64,000 bases of DNA from an uncultured Flavobacteriales bacterium (GTDB taxonomy: Bacteria > Bacteroidota > Bacteroidia > Flavobacteriales_G > Salibacteraceae), in NCBI GenBank assembly GCA_943788145.1, contig CALSPD010000013.1:1-64000 (forward strand), read 5' to 3'. Below, in pieces: positions 57,814-64,000 of this stretch. Every line of letters starts with the position of its first letter. Position 1 is the stretch's first letter. The position numbers and the translations under genes are program-made. The notes under the pieces were generated by a model. It saw only the letters and a list, made by a program, of their open reading frames with translations, did not search any database and was not told the origin of the DNA.

Positions 57814-58905
57814 CTATAGAAACTTAACCTTTTTATCCAGTTTCAAATCTTGAACAATCTGCTTGATTTTCTGCTCTTCGTCCTTTTGGCAAATAAGCAA
57901 TACATCTGGAGTGTCAATGACAATGTAATTATCAAGACCTTGAATAACCGCAAGTTTGTCTTTCGGAATCATGATCATGGATTCTTTCGAATCATAGGTC
58001 TTGACGTTTGCCCCAATCACAACATTGGCAGATTCAGATGGCTTCATTTGTTCGTAAAGAGAACCCCAAGTTCCTAAATCGGACCAACCAAAATCTTGTC
58101 CGAGAATTACATCTACGTTTTCGGCTTTTTCCATAATGCCATAATCGATGGAAATGTTTTCACATTGATTGTAGACCTTACCAATAGCCTCAGTTTCACT
58201 CGCTTCCCAATAATCGGCTTGGCATTGATCAAAGAACTGCGCCATTTCTGGCAAATGCTTCTCAAAGGCAGCTACGATAGCTGAAACCTTCCAAATAAAC
58301 ATGCCACTATTCCAATAGAAGTCTCCGCTTTGTAGAAATTGCAGCGCAATTTCAACGCTTGGTTTTTCGGTGAAGGTTTTCACCCGCCTGACGCTTGAAG
58401 CAGCGTATTCCGAATCATGGTGAAATTGAATATAACCATATCCAGAATCGGGTCGAGTTGGGTGAATGCCGAGGGTGACTAAATGATTCGTTTCTGCAGC
58501 GTGTTTGATGCCTTCCTGTACAGCTTCTTTAAAAGTGTCTGGCTTTAAGATAATATGATCAGAAGGCGTGATAACCATTATGGCATCTGGGTTCTTTTTA
58601 TACAGCTTATAGGCGGCATAAGCAATGCAAGGTGCGGTGTTTTTTCGTGCTGGCTCAGCTAGGATTTGGCCAGGTTTTAGAGTAGGAAGATGCTGTTGCG
58701 TGAGGTCCACATAATCAGATGAAGTTACCACCATAAAACTGTTTTCATCACAAATCGATTTGAATCGATCGTGGGTCAGTTGGATGAGCGATGAACCTGT
58801 TCCAAGAATATCTAAGTATTGCTTTGGCATCTGTTGCCTGCTCATTGGCCAAAACCTACTTCCAACTCCACCTGCCATAATCACACAATGCACGTCCTGC
58901 TTCAT
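57814..58905 (-). CDS. manC: Mannose-1-phosphate guanylyltransferase
   Basis: The 363-aa protein starts with VIMAGGVGSRFWPMSRQQMPKQYL, the nucleotidyltransferase signature, and has ITPSDHII, FTEKPSVEIALQFL, WNSGMFIWK and IDYGIMEKAENV. It makes GDP-mannose for glycans. It lacks the C-terminal phosphomannose isomerase domain seen in bifunctional forms. A minus-strand TACATTTG at 58925-58932 is a likely promoter with a short leader. It can draw mannose-6-P from the isomerase encoded at 18631 via a phosphomannomutase not in the window. Confidence 0.93.
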   Translation of the reverse strand: MKQDVHCVIMAGGVGSRFWPMSRQQMPKQYLDILGTGSSLIQLTHDRFKSICDENSFMVVTSSDYVDLTQQHLPTLKPGQILAEPARKNTAPCIAYAAYKLYKKNPDAIMVITPSDHIILKPDTFKEAVQEGIKHAAETNHLVTLGIHPTRPDSGYGYIQFHHDSEYAASSVRRVKTFTEKPSVEIALQFLQSGDFYWNSGMFIWKVSAIVAAFEKHLPEMAQFFDQCQADYWEASETEAIGKVYNQCENISIDYGIMEKAENVDVILGQDFGWSDLGTWGSLYEQMKPSESANVVIGANVKTYDSKESMIMIPKDKLAVIQGLDNYIVIDTPDVLLICQKDEEQKIKQIVQDLKLDKKVKFL

Positions 58906-58924
58906 AATCTCAAAAATTTCGGGT

Positions 58925-58932
58925 CAAATGTA
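58925..58932 (-). promoter_or_regulatory. Putative -7 element of manC
   Basis: TACATTTG on the minus strand, 19 nt before the ATG at 58905. Confidence 0.5.
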
Positions 58933-58966
58933 GTCTTCTTTGTTTGCTGCCAAATTGAAGGATGCG

Positions 58967-59581
58967 TTATGAGTTGTGAAGCTTAACCTCACTTTGGCCA
59001 TGAACTAGATAGGGTTTGCCACTCGACAATTCTATGCAACGATAACGTGTTCTTCTCAGCTCTCCTTTTTCAAACATCCGATCGTTTCTGAGGATGAAAG
59101 TTGCGCCCTCAGGTAATTCCTTCAGTGTAAGAGTTGTGTTATCATCATAAAGGCGAAGTTGATCCAATAACTCGGGATCTGAGCAGGAAGCGGCCTTAGG
59201 GGACTTAATGTGTTGTTTTACTGCTGGCACCAAGTCGATTGGAAAGGCATCGTTCTCTAGCAGCTCCATCAATAAGTTGGAATAAATGGTTTTCCAATCT
59301 TGGCCATGTGGGTTTTGCAGATTACCTCGTTCCATATAATCCATAAGGTGGGCGATCTCGTGTGTGAATGTCACGGTGAAGGCGTAAGGGTTCAAATCCC
59401 CGTTAACAGAGATTTCTGGAATTTGATTTTTTCCTCGAATTCTGAAATCACCAAGTTTGGTTTTTCTCGGTTTAGCAATTTTGAGCTTAGCCGGGTGTTT
59501 GCAAAGCCATTGATATCCTGCTATGCACGCAGGCTCTGGCATATACTTGCGCATTTGATTTACAAATGCATCCTGTTTCAT
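58967..59581 (-). CDS. SprT-like zinc metalloprotease-family protein
   Basis: The product is about 204 aa and carries the zinc motif FTHEIAHLMDYM (HExxH) and a nearby HGQDWKTIYSNLL helix, as in SprT/Spartan-like domains. The longer frame to 59641 adds unlikely residues; the ATG at 59581 overlaps the stop of the small lipoprotein gene upstream (ATGA), a typical coupling. The role is unknown; Spartan relatives act on DNA-protein crosslinks. Confidence 0.82.
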   Translation of the reverse strand: MKQDAFVNQMRKYMPEPACIAGYQWLCKHPAKLKIAKPRKTKLGDFRIRGKNQIPEISVNGDLNPYAFTVTFTHEIAHLMDYMERGNLQNPHGQDWKTIYSNLLMELLENDAFPIDLVPAVKQHIKSPKAASCSDPELLDQLRLYDDNTTLTLKELPEGATFILRNDRMFEKGELRRTRYRCIELSSGKPYLVHGQSEVKLHNS

Positions 59582-59718
59582 GAATTGGCAACGGGTTTGG
59601 GTAATTCCATTTCGCTTTGGCTCCAATGCGGACAGTCGCAATCTTTTCCCTTAAATAACTTACAAGAAGAAAAGCCCAAAACAATTACGAGGAAAAGGAG
59701 AGTTTTCAATAAACGCAT
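59578..59718 (-). CDS. Small lipoprotein (46 aa)
   Basis: An ATG at 59716-59718 opens MRLLKTLLFLVIVLGFSSC, a lipoprotein signal with Cys19 in the lipobox FSSC, then KLFKGKDCDCPHWSQ and a short tail ending at TGA 59578-59580. The stop overlaps the sprT-like ATG. Mature protein would be about 28 residues with two more cysteines in a CDCP pair. The function is unknown. Confidence 0.7.
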   Translation of the reverse strand: MRLLKTLLFLVIVLGFSSCKLFKGKDCDCPHWSQSEMELPKPVANS

Positions 59719-59766
59719 GGTGTAAAGCTACAGCTAAAACGCTTTATTTAACCGTGTAATTACAAT

Positions 59767-59774
59767 TACATTTG
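59767..59774 (+). promoter_or_regulatory. Putative -7 element giving a leaderless mlaE-like mRNA
   Basis: TACATTTG followed by 5 nt and the ATG at 59780. Confidence 0.5.
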
Positions 59775-59779
59775 TCGCG

Positions 59780-60523
59780 ATGGCGTCATTCCTATTTCAT
59801 CTTGGTAAGTATATCGTCTTAATCTGGCGCGTTTTCAGCAAGCCGGAAAAGTTTTCGATTTATCGAAAAAGACTTTTTGAAGAAATGGTCTCTCTCGGAT
59901 TGGATTCGCTGGGTATCATTGTGATTATATCCCTTTTTATGGGAGCGGTTATCACGATTCAAACGGCTGCCAACATAGACAGTGCTTTTATCCCAACCTA
60001 TACCATTGGATTTACCACACGTCAATCTGCTATTTTAGAGTTTAGCCCAACTATCATGGCGCTCATATTAGCAGGTAAAATTGGTTCAAACATTGCTTCC
60101 GAAATCGGAACGATGCGGGTCACAGAACAGATAGATGCCCTTGAAATAATGGGTGTTAATTCAGCGTCATTTCTGATACTTCCTAAAATCGTTGCAGCTG
60201 TTTTGATCAATCCATTTCTTACCATCATTTCGATGTTTGTTTCGATAGGTGGCGGATACATGATAGCCATGACAACCGACATTGTGAATGTATCGGACTA
60301 CGTTTATGGAATCCAATTGGATTTTCGTCCCTTCCATGTAGTTTACTCCTTATTTAAAACCGCAGTTTTCGCTTTCTTGTTAACGTCCATTCCTGCCTAT
60401 CAAGGTTATTATGCATCGGGAAGTGCATTGGAAGTTGGAAAGGCCAGTACAAGAGGAGTTGTTTATAGCTCCATTCTGATCTTGGTGGCTAATTATGTAA
60501 TCACTCAACTGCTTCTGATATGA
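59780..60523 (+). CDS. MlaE-type ABC transporter permease
   Basis: The 247-aa membrane protein carries the MlaE family motif GSNIASEIGTMRVTEQIDALEIMGVN and LPKIVAAVLINPFLTIISMFV, with about five helices. MlaE with MlaF moves phospholipids between the inner and outer membranes. It overlaps the ATPase gene by 4 bases (ATGA). An MlaD-type substrate-binding gene is absent next to it. Confidence 0.9.
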   Translation: MASFLFHLGKYIVLIWRVFSKPEKFSIYRKRLFEEMVSLGLDSLGIIVIISLFMGAVITIQTAANIDSAFIPTYTIGFTTRQSAILEFSPTIMALILAGKIGSNIASEIGTMRVTEQIDALEIMGVNSASFLILPKIVAAVLINPFLTIISMFVSIGGGYMIAMTTDIVNVSDYVYGIQLDFRPFHVVYSLFKTAVFAFLLTSIPAYQGYYASGSALEVGKASTRGVVYSSILILVANYVITQLLLI

Positions 60524-61299
60524 TTGAAGTCCAGCATCTTTCCAAAGCGTTTGGTGAAAAGGAAGTGTTGAAAGACATGTCGGTGACTTTCGAAGCGGGT
60601 AAAACTAACTTAATCATTGGTGCAAGTGGCAGCGGCAAATCAACGCTCGCTAGATGCCTTATTGGACTCGTTCCTCCAGATAAAGGTGTCGTCTTGTATG
60701 ATGATAGAAACTTTCTTGAAATGTCGCTTGAAGAGCGCAAAACGATTCGAAGGGAAGTGGGGTTTTTATTTCAAGGTAGTGCGCTGTTTGATTTCATGAA
60801 TGTGGAACAAAACGTGCGCTTTCCGTTGGATATGTTGACAGACATGACACTTAAAGAAAAGAATCTTCGCGTGGAAGAAGTTCTTGAGCGGGTTGAATTG
60901 TCACAGGCTGGAAAGCTATTCCCAAGAGAATTGAGCGGTGGAATGAAAAAGCGGGTCGGTATTGCGCGGGCCATATCGCCCAATCCACGGTATTTGTTTT
61001 GTGATGAACCAAACTCTGGGCTTGATCCTCAAACAAGTATTGTGATTGATAATTTGATTCATGAAATCACCCTTGAATACAACACAACTACACTGATTAT
61101 CACCCATGATATGAACTCCGTGATCGAAATAGGGGAGCATATTATTTTTATCCATAAAGGAGAAAAGTGTTGGGAAGGGGATAACGATTCTATTCTTGAA
61201 ACGGATAACCAGGAAGTGCTCGATTTTGTATATGCATCTTCCTTTATGAAAAAGGCTAGAAAACAAAAACCCCAATCCGAAGATCAGGGTTTTCATTAA
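60520..61299 (+). CDS. MlaF-type ABC transporter ATPase
   Basis: The 259-aa protein has Walker A GASGSGKST, Q-loop FLFQGSALFDFMN, signature LSGGMKKRVGIARA, Walker B YLFCDEPNSGLDP and an H-loop THDMNSV. These are MlaF-like motifs. It is the second gene of a two-gene operon and ends in a stem-loop shared with its stop region. Confidence 0.92.
   Translation: MIEVQHLSKAFGEKEVLKDMSVTFEAGKTNLIIGASGSGKSTLARCLIGLVPPDKGVVLYDDRNFLEMSLEERKTIRREVGFLFQGSALFDFMNVEQNVRFPLDMLTDMTLKEKNLRVEEVLERVELSQAGKLFPRELSGGMKKRVGIARAISPNPRYLFCDEPNSGLDPQTSIVIDNLIHEITLEYNTTTLIITHDMNSVIEIGEHIIFIHKGEKCWEGDNDSILETDNQEVLDFVYASSFMKKARKQKPQSEDQGFH
61266..61293. terminator. Bidirectional terminator-like hairpin between mlaF and the T9SS gene
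   Basis: AAAACCC pairs with GGGTTTT around a 14-nt loop. It lies across the end of the ATPase coding sequence and just beyond the stop of the convergent gene, so it could serve both strands. The stem is short, so confidence is modest. Confidence 0.45.
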
Positions 61300-61314
61300 A
61301 TTCTTCCTCCGCTG

Positions 61315-64000
61315 TTACCGCGTTTGAAAGTCATTTAGTAGTAATAGCGTTCCTTCCCGCTTAACGTATTCATCACCATCGGTGAATAAGACAATGCGCC
61401 AAACGTAGGCTCCCATTGGTGCTCGCTGTCCTTCAACTTTACCATCCCATTCAAAGTCTTTATCAGTAGTGGCGAAAATCACATTCCCCCAACGGTCATA
61501 AAGTTCAAGTTTCATTTCACGAATGCCAAGGCTTTCAATGCTCCATGTCTCATTGTGTCCGTCTTTGTTTGGCGTGAAGCTCGTAGGAATGTATAAGTGA
61601 TACTCTGCACCTATTAACATGGAGGCGACATTGGTACATCCAAAATTGTTGGTCACGGTCAAATCTACATTGTACTGATCTCCGTTTGGAAGGGAAATAA
61701 TCGGAGAGGCTGCGGTGGAAATAATTCCAGCTTCTTTCACTAACCAATCGTTCCACTTTAAGGTATCGGTTGACGAGCTCTTATTGGTAAATACCACATC
61801 GTAGTCGTTGATGTATTCGTATTCAAATTCGGCATTAATCTCAGATACATTGATGGTAACGTCACCGAAGCGAACTTCTTCACATTGATCCATCATTCTT
61901 ACCGTATAGGTTTGTGTTTGAGTCGGACTAATTGTATGAAGCGGTCCTGTAGGATCTATAGAGTTTTCCCAGAAGTAACGATACTTACCACCTCCAAGCA
62001 CGCCCTGTGCTTCCAGAACTATTTCATCACCAAAACAAACAACCGTATCATTAGTGACTTCCAATTCGAGGTCATTATACTGAGCGATTATACCCCATAC
62101 TTCTTTCACGGCCGTGTCAGCATGACAACCATCCGTCAATTTGATGGTAAAGGGTGTGTCTTCATAAATAATGCTTTGCATATAATCTTCAAGACTGGCA
62201 AAGTCTGTCCAACTCAGCTCATATCCCCAGCCAAAACCACCGCTTGGAACAGCAGGGCCGAAATGAGCTTTGAGGTTTGCACAAGCTACCGTATCGTTAT
62301 GTACACCTCGAATAACCAAGGGCTCCGCAACTGGTACGGGAACGACTACATAGTCGATGTAGTCAACTAATCCGCAAATGTCAGTAACAGTGACGAAGAA
62401 TGAGTCGGTGAGCAATGGTGCTACCACAGTGGATGAGTCGGGTGAGCCGTTACTCCACAAATAGGTGTAAGGAGGATAACCGCCTGACGCCTGAACTGCA
62501 ATAGTGATAGGATCACCAGGACAAGCGATGTCTTCTACATCCGTGTCTTGCGTATAAGTGGTAATTGGATCATTCACCACATAAAGGTCAAATGTTTTCA
62601 CTACAGTTTCTTGCGTACACGCTCGGGAAATGGTCACAGAATAAGTTGTGTCAACCAAGCTGAAAACGTTGATCATGGAATCGGTTGAACCTGTGCTCCA
62701 TATGTAGGAAATATCGCCATGCCAAATGTTGTCGTTGAATTGAACACCAACGCCCATCGTTACCGGTGATGACGTACAATTTATCGTTTGTTCATCGCCA
62801 ATTTTGATTACAGACCATGGCACATTGAAAACGCCCACCGTTATTAATTCGGTATGCGATTGGAATCCACAGCCATCGTCAATTTGGACCGTATAGGCGG
62901 ATGTCACCGAAGGTTGCACATATTGTGTGCTGTCCGTAACCGCATTGCTCCATGTAAAGGTGTAAGGCGGTAATCCATTTAGCACGGTAACCCCAATAAA
63001 TGCGGCTGAGTCATTACAATCGAGCGTAGTATTCCCCCACCCATTGACTTGTAATATGGGCTGATCGACAATGCTTAAGGCAAGGGTGTCATCTCCCCCG
63101 CACATTGAAACGTTGGAATCGGTTACGATGAAGAGGAAGGTTTCAAAATTCTCTGTAAGTTGATCGTAATAAATTTCAATATCGAACCCTACTGAAGTCG
63201 AATCCTGAGGAAAGGTAATTTCACATTCGTAAACACCATTCGCAAAGACGCAGCCGGGAATGTTAGCATAGTCGGCTCCCATGGTTGCCGTACCAGCTAC
63301 TGTAAATTCTAACGTGTAAGGTGGGTAAGTCGAATCGACACGCGTAAAGTAAAGCTCAAGATTTCCGCAGCCTTCATAAAGTGCTGTGTCAAACCCCCAA
63401 GGATTATAAGATGGTTGAGGATTGACAGACACTCCGAAGAAATCGAAGCTTTTTGCTTTTAAGAATACAGCGGAATCGAATACCCAGTCCACACCATCGC
63501 ATATGGCAAGTTTAACATGGTAGGTGTCGCAAGCATTGACCCAGATTGGCTTCGTCAGAAACACATCCGTCCATGCGCCATAGGTGTTATTTGCGTTTAA
63601 ATCTGCAAATGTGAATGCCTGACTTGTAGGACCATTATTGTAATATTGAGCGTAAGAAGGATTGCCGTTACATGGCGAACCACCTGTGCCGTTATGGATA
63701 GAAGTTATCGCAACTGGAAGACTAGTAGTTCCTGGAACGATCGATACATTTTTTGCATTATTGGAATAGGAGCCGCTGATACCAGGACCGCTAATAAAAA
63801 ATCCGAAGGCATCGTTGTATTGAGAACATGGGTAAACCGGCCATTCTTCTGAACCAAAACAGTATTCAAAAGCAAGCGAGTCAGATTGAGGAGCAACGAA
63901 GTCGAATTCTAACATAGCGCGGTCTCGCATGATGGAAGGAGGTGTTCCCCAACCTACCGATTGTGCAACGGCTAGCACGTCTGCATCCCCAACTCCAGAG
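61315..64000 (-). CDS. Choice-of-anchor L, type B T9SS cargo protein, partial (N-terminus off the window)
   Basis: The frame runs open to the right edge of the window. The visible 890 residues begin in a choice-of-anchor-L domain (LEFDFVAPQSDSLAFEYCFGSEEWP ... YNDAFGFFISGPGISG), then Ig-like and cadherin-like repeats with WSNG motifs, and a gliding-associated CHU_C tail (TSFTPNKDGHNETW ... LYDRWGNVIF ... FEWDGKVEGQRAPMGAYVW). It is a surface or secreted protein exported by T9SS. The signal peptide lies beyond base 64000. Confidence 0.85.
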   Translation of the reverse strand, partial: SGVGDADVLAVAQSVGWGTPPSIMRDRAMLEFDFVAPQSDSLAFEYCFGSEEWPVYPCSQYNDAFGFFISGPGISGSYSNNAKNVSIVPGTTSLPVAITSIHNGTGGSPCNGNPSYAQYYNNGPTSQAFTFADLNANNTYGAWTDVFLTKPIWVNACDTYHVKLAICDGVDWVFDSAVFLKAKSFDFFGVSVNPQPSYNPWGFDTALYEGCGNLELYFTRVDSTYPPYTLEFTVAGTATMGADYANIPGCVFANGVYECEITFPQDSTSVGFDIEIYYDQLTENFETFLFIVTDSNVSMCGGDDTLALSIVDQPILQVNGWGNTTLDCNDSAAFIGVTVLNGLPPYTFTWSNAVTDSTQYVQPSVTSAYTVQIDDGCGFQSHTELITVGVFNVPWSVIKIGDEQTINCTSSPVTMGVGVQFNDNIWHGDISYIWSTGSTDSMINVFSLVDTTYSVTISRACTQETVVKTFDLYVVNDPITTYTQDTDVEDIACPGDPITIAVQASGGYPPYTYLWSNGSPDSSTVVAPLLTDSFFVTVTDICGLVDYIDYVVVPVPVAEPLVIRGVHNDTVACANLKAHFGPAVPSGGFGWGYELSWTDFASLEDYMQSIIYEDTPFTIKLTDGCHADTAVKEVWGIIAQYNDLELEVTNDTVVCFGDEIVLEAQGVLGGGKYRYFWENSIDPTGPLHTISPTQTQTYTVRMMDQCEEVRFGDVTINVSEINAEFEYEYINDYDVVFTNKSSSTDTLKWNDWLVKEAGIISTAASPIISLPNGDQYNVDLTVTNNFGCTNVASMLIGAEYHLYIPTSFTPNKDGHNETWSIESLGIREMKLELYDRWGNVIFATTDKDFEWDGKVEGQRAPMGAYVWRIVLFTDGDEYVKREGTLLLLNDFQTR

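Noticed and set aside
59389-59400. GGTTCAAATCC-like string that resembles a tRNA T-arm
   Set aside because: It lies within the SprT-like coding sequence and no acceptor, D or anticodon arms surround it.
59487-59684. 65-codon minus-strand frame overlapping the SprT-like gene
   Set aside because: It is a shadow of the sprT-like and small lipoprotein genes, which explain the region better.

Overview
The window looks like a chromosomal segment of a gliding-type Bacteroidota, most likely Flavobacteriales (Cryomorphaceae/Crocinitomicaceae-like). The evidence is GldD and GldE beside MutY and SSB, several type IX secretion system (T9SS) cargo proteins with type A or type B C-terminal tails, a PorU2-like C25 peptidase with a PorV/PorQ-family partner, TatC-DUF5686-LptB, and the Bacteroidota promoter element TAnnTTTG in front of many genes. 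There are no rRNA or tRNA genes and no CRISPR array. One insertion sequence is present.

Layout. 1-3.1 kb: partial SDR-type threonine dehydrogenase, then a divergent paaE / paaA-paaB pair; paaC and paaD are absent and the start of paaA is out of frame. 3.1-10.3 kb: a light-response block on the minus strand made of a CarH/LitR-like B12 regulator, an ECF sigma factor, crtI, crtB, a hypothetical gene, idi and a photolyase gene. A complete IS1595-type element with 8-bp target duplications sits between the regulator and the sigma factor. 10.4-22 kb: uvrC, an orphan sensor kinase, gpsA, a PrsW-like protease, lysS, a sugar-phosphate isomerase, a serine hydrolase, and a DEDD exonuclease. 22-28.2 kb: porU2-like and porV/porQ-like genes, the former cut by an in-frame TAA. 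28.4-31.5 kb: a small Cys-rich secreted protein and a large type B cargo protein. 31.5-44.7 kb: housekeeping genes (pssA, purS, lptB, tatC, ctaA, gldD, gldE, ssb, mutY, HU, a TPR gene, a 30-aa basic protein, RNase G). 44.9-51.5 kb: two large T9SS cargo genes on the minus strand, the upstream one beginning with an 8-bp tandem repeat inside its coding sequence. 51.9-61.3 kb: recX, prfB with the classic programmed frameshift, fumC, a CAP/OmpA fusion, manC, a SprT-like gene and an MlaEF-type ABC pair. 61.3-64 kb: a partial choice-of-anchor-L, type B cargo gene.

Two themes stand out. First, genes for secreted surface proteins carry simple repeats in or before their signal peptides: TTCC x4 at 28460-28475, currently out of frame, and an 8-bp unit x10.75 at 51395-51480, currently in frame. 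Gain or loss of one unit would switch the frame, so these are candidate phase-variable surface genes. Second, five genes have TAnnTTTG only 4-5 nt before the start codon, which predicts leaderless transcripts; two further observations concern the same ribosome question (a 30-aa mS38-like basic protein and the SD-dependent prfB frameshift).

Caveat: several frames are broken (paaA, rng, the 44.9-47.6 kb cargo gene, and in-frame stops in the porU2-like and 47.6-51.5 kb genes). One break is in a normally conserved gene (rng), so some may be consensus errors rather than biology. Raw-read checks would settle this.
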